A DNA stretch of 64,000 nt, taken from NCBI GenBank assembly GCA_011523735.1, contig WTGB01000165.1:62001-126000 (forward strand), read 5' to 3'. Position numbers and translations under genes: made by a program. Under the pieces are notes generated by a model. It saw only the letters and a list, made by a program, of their open reading frames with translations, was not told the DNA's origin and made no database searches. Below are positions 1-9,705 of the stretch, one piece after another. This DNA comes from Chloroflexota bacterium. Lineage in GTDB: Bacteria > Chloroflexota > Anaerolineae > Aggregatilineales > Phototrophicaceae. How positions within the stretch are numbered: position 1 is the first letter of the stretch; each line of letters begins with the position of its first letter.

Positions 1-1
1 C

Positions 2-2743
2 TCGAACGACTATATCGAAAGCGTTTGGTGGATCCTAAAGCAGTTCTGGAATAAGGGCTTGCTTTACCGTGGCTACAAGGTCGTGCCTTACAGTCCCTCG
101 TCGGGTACGCCACTTAGCAGTCACGAGGTGGCGCAAGGCTACAAGACAATCGTCGACCCCAGCATTTATGTACGCTTTCCGGTGCAGGGCAAGCCGGGTG
201 TGTATTTTCTGGCGTGGACGACTACACCTTGGACGCTGCCAGCCAATGCCGCGCTAGCGGTTGGCGAAGACGTCAGCTATGTCCAGGTCAAGGGACCTTC
301 AATGGACGGTGAAGGCGTCGAGCAACTTATCCTCGCGGAAGCCCTGATGGACAAGGTGTTGTCCGAGCCGGAAGCATATAAGGTCGTTAACCGCCTGAAG
401 GGTAGGGAGCTTGTAGGTTGGCGGTATAAGCCACTTTACACCTTTCTTCCGGTTGAGCAGGATTATGCCTACGTTGTGGCGGCGGACTACGTCAGCGTAC
501 AAGACGGCACGGGCATTGTGCATACAGCGCCGGCTTATGGCGTTGACGATCTGGCGACCGGGCGCAAGCACGATTTGCCTGTTTTGATCACGGTTGATGA
601 GACAGGCTGCTTTGTCGATGCGGTTTCGAACTTTCGTGGCATGTGGTTCAAGGATGCGGACAGGCACATCATCAACGACCTGATCGAACGGGGCTTGATG
701 TATCGTCACGAAAAGTATGAACATACTTATCCCCATAACTGGCGTGATGGCTCGCCCTTGATGTACTTTGCGCGGGAAACCTGGTTCATCGACACGTTGA
801 AATATAAACAACAGATGATCGACCTCAACAAGACGATCAAATGGGTGCCCGAGCACGTTCGGGATGGTCGCTTCGGCAATTGGCTCGAAGATCTCAAGGA
901 ATGGTCGCTTGGTCGGGAGCGTTATTGGGGAACGCCGCTGCCAGTTTGGGTAGACGACAAGACCGGTGAAATGATTTGCGTCGGCAGCGTCGAAGAATTG
1001 AGTGAGCTTTCCGGACGAGATCTCAGCGACCTGGATTTGCACCGTCCGTATGTCGATGAAGTGACGTTTGAGAACCCGAATGGCGAAGGCGGTACCATGC
1101 GCCGTGTGCCCGAGGTCATTGATGTCTGGTTCGATAGCGGCGCGATGCAGGTTGCGCAGTGGGCTTATCCTCACCAGAACCGTGACATCCTGGAGGAGCA
1201 ACATCCGGCGGACTATATTTGTGAAGCCGTTGATCAAACTCGCGGCTGGTTTTACAGTTTGCATGCGATCGCGGCTATGCTCTTCGAGACGGTCGCCTTT
1301 GAGAATGTGATTTGTCTCGGGCATATTCTCGACGAGCAGGGCCAGAAAATGTCAAAGAGCAAAGGCAATGCCATTGATCCCTGGCTGGTCCTGGAGCAAT
1401 ACGGCGCCGATGCCTTCCGCTGGTACATGTATACATCGGGTCCCGCAGGAGATTCGCGACGCTTCTCGCTGAATGCGGTCGGCGACGTCATCAAGAAATT
1501 CTGGTCAACGCTGTGGAATACCTATAGTTTCTTCGTAACCTACGCCAATATCGATAGCTGGACGCCCCAATCTGCTGCGCCAGCGCCGGCGGATAGAGAC
1601 TTGCTCGATCAGTGGCTGCTTGCGGAATTGCATTCTCTGATCAAGGATGTGACCGTCGCCTTTGAAGATTATGACGCGGTCAATGCGACGCGTCCTATCG
1701 AAGATTTTGTCGAGCGTCTGAGTAATTGGTACGTGCGACTGAGTCGGGACCGCTTTTGGAAAAGCGAGATCGACGACAACAAACTATCGGCTTATGCGAC
1801 ACTGTACGAAACCTTGACGACATTGGCGAAACTCCTGGCGCCAACGATGCCGTTCTTGAGCGAGGCGCTGTATCGCAATCTGGTCACTGAACAGGACAGT
1901 TCACAAGCCGAAAGCGTACATCTTTCGCAGTGGCCGGCGGTCGATGATTCACTGTTGGATACAGAACTAATCGCTGAAATGGCGCTGATCCGGCGGCTAG
2001 TTAGCTTGGGGCTGTCGGCAAGGAATGCAGCTCAAATTGGTGTACGACAGCCGCTGGCCGGCGCGCAATTTGCCTTGCGTGATGTATCAGAGTCATCCAT
2101 CGTCGAGCGCTATGCAGAGTTGATAAAAAGCGAGTTGAATCTCAAAAGCGTCAGCGTAATGGGCGCGGACGAAGCAAGCGCTTTTGAAAGCACGACAATC
2201 TACAGCTTGAATCCATTGCCGCGCTTTTTGGGCAAGAAATATGGAAAGGACTTCAAGGCGATTCAAGCAGCCCTGCGCGATGGCGAGCAGGACTTTGTGC
2301 GTCCTTTTGCCGAGCGCTTATTGGCCGGTGATAGCATCACACTGGAGCTGAACGGCTCCAGCTTCGAGATTCTCAACGAGGAATGCGAGGTCAAGGTCAG
2401 TGTAGAGACGCCGGAAGGCGCCGTCGAAGACAACGGATACGTTGTAGTTCTGAATTTGCATTTGACCTCGGACCTGGTCGAAGAAGGGCTCGCGCGGGAG
2501 CTGATTCGTCGGATTCAGAACCTGCGTAAGAAGGCGGACTTCGCCTTGGACGACCGCATAGAGATCGTCTACTGCGACGCGTCAAATACTGTGGACGCGG
2601 TCATGCAACTCTTCAGCGGATATATCAGCGAGGAAACCTTGGCTGACGGCCTCGAGCCCGGCGATCTAACGGAAGAATTCGTCAGCGAGGAATTAAACCT
2701 GAAGGGCGAATCATTGCGAGTTGGCGTAAAGCGCGTTAGTTAG
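2..2743 (+). CDS. ileS: Isoleucyl-tRNA synthetase, 5' truncated by window edge
   Basis: The frame is open to the first bases (S N D Y I E S V W W I L K Q F W N K G L L Y R...) upstream of the ORF-track start at 59. Contains WTTTPWTLPAN, DYVSVQDGTGIVHTAPAYG, DVWFDSG and KMSKSKGN. Confidence 0.96.
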   Translation, partial: SNDYIESVWWILKQFWNKGLLYRGYKVVPYSPSSGTPLSSHEVAQGYKTIVDPSIYVRFPVQGKPGVYFLAWTTTPWTLPANAALAVGEDVSYVQVKGPSMDGEGVEQLILAEALMDKVLSEPEAYKVVNRLKGRELVGWRYKPLYTFLPVEQDYAYVVAADYVSVQDGTGIVHTAPAYGVDDLATGRKHDLPVLITVDETGCFVDAVSNFRGMWFKDADRHIINDLIERGLMYRHEKYEHTYPHNWRDGSPLMYFARETWFIDTLKYKQQMIDLNKTIKWVPEHVRDGRFGNWLEDLKEWSLGRERYWGTPLPVWVDDKTGEMICVGSVEELSELSGRDLSDLDLHRPYVDEVTFENPNGEGGTMRRVPEVIDVWFDSGAMQVAQWAYPHQNRDILEEQHPADYICEAVDQTRGWFYSLHAIAAMLFETVAFENVICLGHILDEQGQKMSKSKGNAIDPWLVLEQYGADAFRWYMYTSGPAGDSRRFSLNAVGDVIKKFWSTLWNTYSFFVTYANIDSWTPQSAAPAPADRDLLDQWLLAELHSLIKDVTVAFEDYDAVNATRPIEDFVERLSNWYVRLSRDRFWKSEIDDNKLSAYATLYETLTTLAKLLAPTMPFLSEALYRNLVTEQDSSQAESVHLSQWPAVDDSLLDTELIAEMALIRRLVSLGLSARNAAQIGVRQPLAGAQFALRDVSESSIVERYAELIKSELNLKSVSVMGADEASAFESTTIYSLNPLPRFLGKKYGKDFKAIQAALRDGEQDFVRPFAERLLAGDSITLELNGSSFEILNEECEVKVSVETPEGAVEDNGYVVVLNLHLTSDLVEEGLARELIRRIQNLRKKADFALDDRIEIVYCDASNTVDAVMQLFSGYISEETLADGLEPGDLTEEFVSEELNLKGESLRVGVKRVS

Positions 2744-2770
2744 CTTGTAGAAGTTCACCAAGAACTGTGA

Positions 2771-2808
2771 CAGGGCAAGATGCTAGGACACATTTGCCCT
2801 GTTTTTTT
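2771..2808 (+). terminator. Rho-independent terminator downstream of ileS
   Basis: CAGGGCAA...TTGCCCTG inverted repeat followed by TTTTTTT. Confidence 0.88.
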
Positions 2809-2930
2809 GTATTGCACTTGCGCTATAATTGGTGATATCTTACAAATGTTATGCGGAATCTTGTATATTTCGCAGTACATGATGCCTTTTTGCGCCAGAA
2901 CTTCAGTTAGTTTCAGACTGGAATCTAGTC

Positions 2931-4586
2931 ATGTCAGATAAGAATGTAGCGTCTTTGCAGTCCTTGCTTCGTTACTGTTTGCCCTTGGGCGCGAGTATCG
3001 CGGCTGGCGATCCTGAAACTAAGGTCAATTGGTCGGTAACGATCCGAGCGCAACCACCGGTATTTCCCGACATCTATGGCGGTGAATTGGCGCTGGTTTC
3101 AATGGATGTTCTGCGCAGTTTTGACAGCCGGCTGACTCTGGCAAGCGTTCTGCGTCAACTGGCGGATTTCAATGTGCGCGCTGTATTAGCCACAGGTATG
3201 GTCAGCCAGGAAGCGGTCGATGCGGCAAACGAATGCGGGGTCGCCTTGCTTTCCGTGCCGGAAGAAGCGAGTCTAACCTCAATTGAGCGATCAGTGAACG
3301 CGCTGATTCTAAATCAATCTGCGCGTTTAACCGAACGCGCGATCGAGATACAGCGGCAGTTAACTCGGCTGGCCGCGGAAAACCGCGATCTCAACAGCCT
3401 CTTGCAGGTGATGTCCCGCTCAACCGGTAAACCGCTTGCAATTCACACTGAAGCGGGCATCTTGATAACCCAGATTATGCCTTACCTTGGTCGCCGGGCT
3501 TTGAATGGACATAGCCCTGCAATACTGACAGGCAGCGATAGGTTTAGAGAGTGGATCGCAAGTGAAGCGCCTTCAGCGGTGGGTGTAATCAGCGCTAGCC
3601 CACTGGGCTATACAATCGCTCTGAAAGTAGAGAAGCGCGTTGCGGGATATCTCTCCTTGATTGACGGCGACGACAGTCTGAATGAATTCGATCGACTGGT
3701 CTTGACCTATGGAGCCGATGTCTGCGCGATTGAAATGGCGAAGAACCGCGCGATTGCCTCGGCCGTCGAGCAGACACGTGGCGATTGGATTCAGATGTGG
3801 TTGAGTGGTACGCCCGCAGATGATGATCTCTTGCGGACGCGCGCACAGCAAGCTGGCTTTGAACCTGCGTCGCAATACGTTGTGGCGATATACAGAGCGA
3901 CTTCCGATGCTGGACAATCAATGCGCCTGGAATCGGTAATTTCATTAGTGCGCGACGATATCTCACGCCGAGGAATAAATGGCGCCGTCGGGCAGTATGT
4001 TGATGTAGTCGTAGCCCTGTATCCATTGGATGACGAAGACGGCAACGCCCTGGCGCGGGCGCGCTCATCCGTTGAAACAGTGCGGGCTCAGCTTGCCCAG
4101 CGTTCTCCGGATATGCTAGTAGCAGCGGGCATAAGCCGTCCCGCGACCGGGCTGTCTAGTCTGCGTGACGCTTATCGCGAGGCGAAAGATGCGGTGGGTA
4201 TTGCTTATGAGTTAAGCGATTGCGATTCAACAACTTATTATGGAGACCTGAAGTTGTATCAGTTGCTTCTAGCATTGAAAGAGCGCAACCTCGAGCATCT
4301 GCAGCGATTTTATGAGGATGCATTGGCTCCTCTAGTTGCGCACGACCGACGCAAGCAGAGTGACTTAATTCGTACTTTGAGCGGTTTCTTCGCCGCGAAC
4401 GGTAACTTGGCGAAGGCAGCGCAAGCGCTTGATGTGCATCGTAATACGCTCGTTTATAGGCTGGAGCGCATCGCGGATTTGACAAACCTGGACCTCGATG
4501 ATTCTGACAACCGGCTGATTCTGCACCTTGCGTTAAAGACGCAACGAGTCCTGGCGACTCTCCCGAGTGAAACAGCGCCAGTCTAG
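2931..4586 (+). CDS. PucR-family transcriptional regulator (N-terminal PucR-like, middle GGDEF-like, C-terminal HTH)
   Basis: C-terminus FFAANGNLAKAAQALDVHRNTLVYRLERIADLTNLDL is a typical PucR C-terminal HTH. Confidence 0.88.
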   Translation: MSDKNVASLQSLLRYCLPLGASIAAGDPETKVNWSVTIRAQPPVFPDIYGGELALVSMDVLRSFDSRLTLASVLRQLADFNVRAVLATGMVSQEAVDAANECGVALLSVPEEASLTSIERSVNALILNQSARLTERAIEIQRQLTRLAAENRDLNSLLQVMSRSTGKPLAIHTEAGILITQIMPYLGRRALNGHSPAILTGSDRFREWIASEAPSAVGVISASPLGYTIALKVEKRVAGYLSLIDGDDSLNEFDRLVLTYGADVCAIEMAKNRAIASAVEQTRGDWIQMWLSGTPADDDLLRTRAQQAGFEPASQYVVAIYRATSDAGQSMRLESVISLVRDDISRRGINGAVGQYVDVVVALYPLDDEDGNALARARSSVETVRAQLAQRSPDMLVAAGISRPATGLSSLRDAYREAKDAVGIAYELSDCDSTTYYGDLKLYQLLLALKERNLEHLQRFYEDALAPLVAHDRRKQSDLIRTLSGFFAANGNLAKAAQALDVHRNTLVYRLERIADLTNLDLDDSDNRLILHLALKTQRVLATLPSETAPV

Positions 4587-4607
4587 ACTTATACGACGCA
4601 AAATAAA

Positions 4608-4637
4608 AAAGCTGCTGAGTTGTAGATCAGCAGCTTT
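4608..4637. terminator. Bidirectional terminator between convergent pucR-like gene and gltB
   Basis: Perfect 11-bp stem AAAGCTGCTGA / TCAGCAGCTTT with an A-rich 5' side and T on the 3' side, located between convergent stops. Confidence 0.82.
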
Positions 4638-4660
4638 CTGATCCAGGTCGGCGTCTAAGG

Positions 4661-7600
4661 TCAACTCTCGTTGACGATCTTATGAGCCGTTGGCGGCCCA
4701 ATCTTGACGAAATGATCACCCGGCCGCCGCAACAAGGCGTAAAGTGGCTCGGCCGCCTCCGATTGGTGGTTTTCTTCGAGTGTGCGAATGTACGCGTTTA
4801 GCAATTCACGCACATCGTCTTGTCCGTCCTCATCCAGTGGCTGGATTTCGACGACAGAACCGGAAGCAATGCGATTTCGAATACCGTCAAGCGTCAAACC
4901 CATCTCCGGCTGAACACGCTGGTAGACAACGCCGCCGGTCATGCCTGCGCACATCCAGGGACCAGGATCGCCCAAAACAACTGCGCGCCCGGAAGTCATG
5001 TATTCGAAAGCATAGCCTTTGAGGTTCGCCCGCGCTCCCAAGCCGCCCAGGCTGTCCTTGAGCGGTTCGCTGATCTCGCCGCCGAAGACGACGTCCGCGC
5101 CACTCATTCTGATACAGGCGCGAGTATCGGCATCGCCCTGCACGATAAAGAGCCCCCCTTGCGCGCCATAAGCGAAGCTTTTGCCCACCGAGCCATCAAG
5201 CCGGCGCCCATTGTGATTAAGACCCTTCAGGATGGCAACCTTGCTACCAGCGGCACATTTACCGACGCCGTCTTGTGCGCCTCCTTCCACGAGCACATTA
5301 ACCGGATCATCGATGAAGGCGGCAAGTCCATTGCCTGGGATCGCCGAATTACTAAAGCTTAGGTTGATGGCGCTGATCCGATTGGTCTGTGGCACCACTT
5401 TGCGCTTAATTGCTCCTGCAAGATGCGTACCCAAGGCGCGATCCATCGCCATAACTTGCTCATCATCGTACGTCAACTCGTATTCACCTCTGGCGACATA
5501 TTCTGTAACGATATCAGTGATTTGTTTGCTGACAGTGTTGCGTGGGCGCGTAACACGTCGTCCACCAGGTTGCGCCGGTGTCTTTTGTGCGCCGGGGACG
5601 GGTTTCAGCAGGTGGCTCAGGTCTATCCGGTCATGGTGCGAACGCTGGAAAAGGAGATCGGCACGGCCAACGATTTCCTGCAAGTTGTTGATGCCCATCT
5701 TTGCCAGCCACTTGCGAATGTCATCTGCGAGCGCGTCGAACATGTGTACGATGCTGTGCGGAGATCCGCGTTCCTCGAAGGGACGGAATGCTTTGAAATT
5801 GCGCTTGTCTGCCTCTTCCTTGGTTTTGACATGCGTCGTGATGCCAACGTGGCAAGTGCCATCCTGGCAGCCGCGGCAAATCGTACAACCCAAAGCGACC
5901 ATCGCGAGCGTCGCGAAGCCTACGCGATTTGCCCCCATACATACCATCTTGATCACATCGCGGCCGCTCTTCATACCGCCATCGACCCAAATCTCCACAT
6001 CGTCACGCAAGCCACTTTCGATCAGGTGGCGATGCGCGAGCCAGACCCCTATTTCGGCCGGCAAACCCACGTGGCGCAAGGCATGCGCGCGCGCCGCGCC
6101 AGTACCGCCTGTGTAACCCGTGATGGTGACGATATCGGCGCCCGCCTTCGCCACGCCAACGGCAATGATGCCGATGCCCGGTACGACCGGCAGTTTAACC
6201 GAGACCTTGGCATGCGGATTGGCTGTCTTAAGCTCATCGATCAGCTGGGCCAGGTCCTCAATTGAATAGAGATCGTGATTGTTGCTTGGCGAGATCAAGC
6301 CAACGCCCGGCGTAGTACTGCGGACGGCTGCAATCTGCTCTGTCACTTTGTAGCCGGGAAGATGCCCGCCTTCGCCCGGCTTCGCGCCTTGGCCGATCTT
6401 GATCTCGATATAATCAGCGGCGTTCAGAAATGCGATATTCACGCCAAAGCGGCCGGATGCGACTTGCTGTCCACGGTTGCGAGGGTGCCGGCCTAGAAGA
6501 TCGTGAATCTCGCCACCTTCGCCGTTCATACAGATAATGTTGAGCAGATGCGCCGCTTCAGCATAAGAGCGATATGCCAACTCACCTTGAGAGCCAAAGG
6601 ACATAGCGCTGATAAGTACGGGCATATCGTAGCCCTTGATACTGATGTCGACTTCTTCAGCCTGGATAGGTGTATCACATTCTTTCAAGCCAAGGATGTG
6701 GCGCAGCGAGACCGGCATCTTCTCTTCCAGTCCGAGCAAGGTTTCGGTGTATGCGTCGAACTGCATTTCCCCATGCGCGACCGCTTCGGCCTTCTTCCAC
6801 ATCTTCGGATAAAAGCGTTCCGGATTTTTCAGGCGAGCCCGCACTTCACCGCGGAATTCTTGGGCTCGCTCTTGTGCGTCCTCGTATACGGATGTCCAGG
6901 TTAGGCCACGTCCTGTTGAGCCAAAATAATTTGGTGTACCAAGCAAATTCGCGATGTTCCGCGACAAGCCGATGGAACTGAAACTATGGCCATAGCCGCG
7001 CAATTCGTGACAGCCGATTGTCGATGTGATTTTCTGCAAGCCGGCGTGTATCGCCGTCAAGGTGTTGCCAAGGGCAGTTTCCACATGAGCGGCGTCCAGC
7101 GGCTTCCTGCTGCCGCGTGGCGCTGTGCCCAAGCCAACCGCGTACATCGCATAAGGCACGATGGCATTAGCGCCAAGACTAAGGCAGATAGCCAAGTCGT
7201 GCAGGTCGCGCAGTGCGCCCGAGCGGACAACGATACCGGTGCGGCGGCGTAGGTTCGGTGTCGTGTCCGATTGGCGCAAGGCTTTGTCGACCGCAGCAAC
7301 GGCGAGTAGCGGATCAATGTACAGTTCGTCGCCTGTCGCAATGCTGCTGTCATCCAGAATGATACATTGCGTCCCGTTAGTGACTGCTTCAACTGCCCGT
7401 TTCTGCAAAGCTTCCACCGCCAGATCGACAGTCGTATCCATTGGACAGCCCATAGAAAAGAAGGCGATCTTGTCAGCAAAGACATTAGCCAAGTCTTCAA
7501 GCGCCATGCTGCCATGTTTTGTGGCAAGATCTCGGATCGTTTCCATGCCCTCAAATTCGGGGATTGCATCCAGAAGCAATGGAATCTGGAGCCGGATCAG

Positions 7601-9367
7601 CGTGGCGCTTTGTTCACGCCCAGCAGCGATCTCGGGGCGGCAGCCGATCAAGACTTGCGACGAGAATTGCGCTTGTTCCCGCTCACGATCGATAGAGGGA
7701 TTGGTGACCACTGCGATGGTCTCTTTGAAGTAATCAGCAAGATTCGTGCGCGTGTTGCTCAACGCGGCAAGCGGACCATCCCAGCCGAGAGATCCCATCT
7801 GTTCTTTGCCATTCTGCGATAAGCTGGAAACGATCTCCACATGATAACGTTCCCAGCCGAAGCCTGACATGACCGCGGCGTTGACTTTGACGGGTGAATC
7901 GGACCAAGGTAGCTTCGTCGCAGTCTTCAATGGTTCTGGCGCATGCTCGAGCACGGCGACAGACGACGGCTGCGTCTGAACTTGCTGGTGGCCTCCATTG
8001 CCGCCAGGATGCATTGGGAATCTGTTGGATGGTGCAGAGCTGGCTTGTGTAGCGTCGGCGAGCCAAATTCCGGCGGAAGCTGGAGTGTAGGGTTTACGAT
8101 CGCGGTATTTGCTATAGACGTATTGCTGGATCGCCGGGTAGTCCAGCACCTCGATGGGCTGCCCGGTGTTGATCGTCATCGCGATTTTCTCTCCAGGCGC
8201 CATCGGTTTAGGGCTGACTGACATGGAATCCAGCGCATAGACCCCGCGTTCCGATGTGATGAAGTATTCCTTTTCTGTCTCGCCAAACCAGAGAGGGCGC
8301 AGCCCCAAGGCGTCGACGCTGAACACCGTTTGGTTCCCGAGACGCGCTACAACGGCGGCGGGTCCCTGAGCAAAGGGACCGAAGGACTGCCGAAACTCGG
8401 TATACATCTCGTGAATCTCTGGAGCATTCTGCATCAAATCGTGTTCGAAAGGCGGGAAGATATGTTCCAGCGCTTCGATAAGATCCAAGCCATAGCGCAT
8501 ACACAGAGCGTAAATCGTGCGGTCAACGTCTTGCGAATCGGAACCGCTATCGATCATCGGAATATCAAGCATTTCCGATTCCAGCCGGAAACGAGAAATC
8601 GTATTAAACTCGCCGTTGTGGCCGATCAAGTTGAAGGGCTGCGCGCGCTCAAATATGGGATTGGTGTTTGTGCTGTAACGCGCATGCCCCATTGTGATCG
8701 AAGAGGCATAGTCGGGGTCGCGCAATTCCGGATAATAGCGGCGCAGTATTTCGATAGTGCCTTGTACCTTGTACACGACGCTGTGAGCTGAGAATGACGG
8801 AAAATGAACTTCCAACTCGCGCTCCAACTGAACCTGTAGTTCAAAGAGCGTTCGGTCCAGGTCATCCGATGAGACCTGTCCGTTGATACCGGCAATCTGC
8901 CAAAATACAGGCTCGTTTTTCTCTGCATTCGGTCCCAGTATTTGCCGGTTTACTTTGCCCGCGCGGTCGATCAGAATATGCAGCCCGGCCTCACTGATTT
9001 GACGGCAAATCTGATCAACAACATATTGCGCCCGTGTACGGTCGTGCGCTGGTATCATGACGTGCGCGACCCAGAAGTTGCGGTCGGTCGCGAGCGAAGA
9101 GCGCAAGCCGGCCTCTGCCAGCCATTTCGTCCAAAGTTGACGCGGAATATCGGTCAGGACACCAACGCCATCGCCCTCGCCGTTGATATAGCCGGTTCGG
9201 TGCCCCATACGAGTAAGCGCTTCAATCGTGCGTTTGACGTTCCCGTGGGTGGATTGACCGCCTTTGCGCACAGAACAGATTAGAGCACAGGCGTCACGAT
9301 GCTCGCGATCAATGGGATGAAGGTCGGCAAAGGGATCGTTGAGGGAAGGACTAGGCAGTGCGGTCAT
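4661..9367 (-). CDS. gltB: Glutamate synthase large subunit
   Basis: 1568 aa. N-terminal class II amidotransferase (DACALICSVRKG...GHRTGYINGEGDGVGVLTDIP), FMN-binding synthase domain with the 3Fe-4S-type Cys cluster (CTICRGCQDGTCHVGI), C-terminal GXGXG repeats. Confidence 0.95.
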   Translation of the reverse strand: MTALPSPSLNDPFADLHPIDREHRDACALICSVRKGGQSTHGNVKRTIEALTRMGHRTGYINGEGDGVGVLTDIPRQLWTKWLAEAGLRSSLATDRNFWVAHVMIPAHDRTRAQYVVDQICRQISEAGLHILIDRAGKVNRQILGPNAEKNEPVFWQIAGINGQVSSDDLDRTLFELQVQLERELEVHFPSFSAHSVVYKVQGTIEILRRYYPELRDPDYASSITMGHARYSTNTNPIFERAQPFNLIGHNGEFNTISRFRLESEMLDIPMIDSGSDSQDVDRTIYALCMRYGLDLIEALEHIFPPFEHDLMQNAPEIHEMYTEFRQSFGPFAQGPAAVVARLGNQTVFSVDALGLRPLWFGETEKEYFITSERGVYALDSMSVSPKPMAPGEKIAMTINTGQPIEVLDYPAIQQYVYSKYRDRKPYTPASAGIWLADATQASSAPSNRFPMHPGGNGGHQQVQTQPSSVAVLEHAPEPLKTATKLPWSDSPVKVNAAVMSGFGWERYHVEIVSSLSQNGKEQMGSLGWDGPLAALSNTRTNLADYFKETIAVVTNPSIDREREQAQFSSQVLIGCRPEIAAGREQSATLIRLQIPLLLDAIPEFEGMETIRDLATKHGSMALEDLANVFADKIAFFSMGCPMDTTVDLAVEALQKRAVEAVTNGTQCIILDDSSIATGDELYIDPLLAVAAVDKALRQSDTTPNLRRRTGIVVRSGALRDLHDLAICLSLGANAIVPYAMYAVGLGTAPRGSRKPLDAAHVETALGNTLTAIHAGLQKITSTIGCHELRGYGHSFSSIGLSRNIANLLGTPNYFGSTGRGLTWTSVYEDAQERAQEFRGEVRARLKNPERFYPKMWKKAEAVAHGEMQFDAYTETLLGLEEKMPVSLRHILGLKECDTPIQAEEVDISIKGYDMPVLISAMSFGSQGELAYRSYAEAAHLLNIICMNGEGGEIHDLLGRHPRNRGQQVASGRFGVNIAFLNAADYIEIKIGQGAKPGEGGHLPGYKVTEQIAAVRSTTPGVGLISPSNNHDLYSIEDLAQLIDELKTANPHAKVSVKLPVVPGIGIIAVGVAKAGADIVTITGYTGGTGAARAHALRHVGLPAEIGVWLAHRHLIESGLRDDVEIWVDGGMKSGRDVIKMVCMGANRVGFATLAMVALGCTICRGCQDGTCHVGITTHVKTKEEADKRNFKAFRPFEERGSPHSIVHMFDALADDIRKWLAKMGINNLQEIVGRADLLFQRSHHDRIDLSHLLKPVPGAQKTPAQPGGRRVTRPRNTVSKQITDIVTEYVARGEYELTYDDEQVMAMDRALGTHLAGAIKRKVVPQTNRISAINLSFSNSAIPGNGLAAFIDDPVNVLVEGGAQDGVGKCAAGSKVAILKGLNHNGRRLDGSVGKSFAYGAQGGLFIVQGDADTRACIRMSGADVVFGGEISEPLKDSLGGLGARANLKGYAFEYMTSGRAVVLGDPGPWMCAGMTGGVVYQRVQPEMGLTLDGIRNRIASGSVVEIQPLDEDGQDDVRELLNAYIRTLEENHQSEAAEPLYALLRRPGDHFVKIGPPTAHKIVNES

Positions 9368-9584
9368 ATCTCATCCTCTTTCGAAAGTCACGGTCCCAGC
9401 AATAAATCAATATTTCATTCGCAGCTTGATAACATTTGCCCAACACCTAGATGAGGTTTGATTCACATCTTGATATCCAATACATGCAGATCATTGATTC
9501 ACACAACTTAATAATACATCAAATGCTACAGGTATTCTACCAGGGGCGGAAGTCGCCTCCATTGCCAGAAGTCATGGATAATAC

Positions 9585-9626
9585 TTGTATACATTTGGGC
9601 AATTTGTACAAGATACAATGTACAAT
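9585..9626. promoter_or_regulatory. Cluster of TTGTAYA-type boxes upstream of gltB (candidate operator)
   Basis: TTGTATACA, palindromic TTGTACAA and ATGTACAAT occur within about 42 bp of the AT-rich gltB upstream region. Confidence 0.35.
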
Positions 9627-9705
9627 CATTATTGCATGTCAACATCCGCCGGTTTCACATTGTTCAGAGCCTCGCCGATTGTAGCACGCTGTGCTAGATC
9701 GCAGG

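Noticed and set aside
299-1324. 341-aa minus-strand ORF antisense to ileS
   Set aside because: Lies entirely within confident ileS; no recognisable motif; typical shadow ORF in moderately GC-rich coding DNA.
2812-2829. TTGCAC...TATAAT as a promoter for the first pucR-like gene
   Set aside because: The -10 matches consensus but the -35-like TTGCAC is only 6 bp away; no correctly spaced -35 found, so not called.
5232-6265. Overlapping plus-strand ORFs of 294 and 280 aa inside gltB
   Set aside because: Antisense to conserved gltB FMN-domain sequence; not credible as genes.
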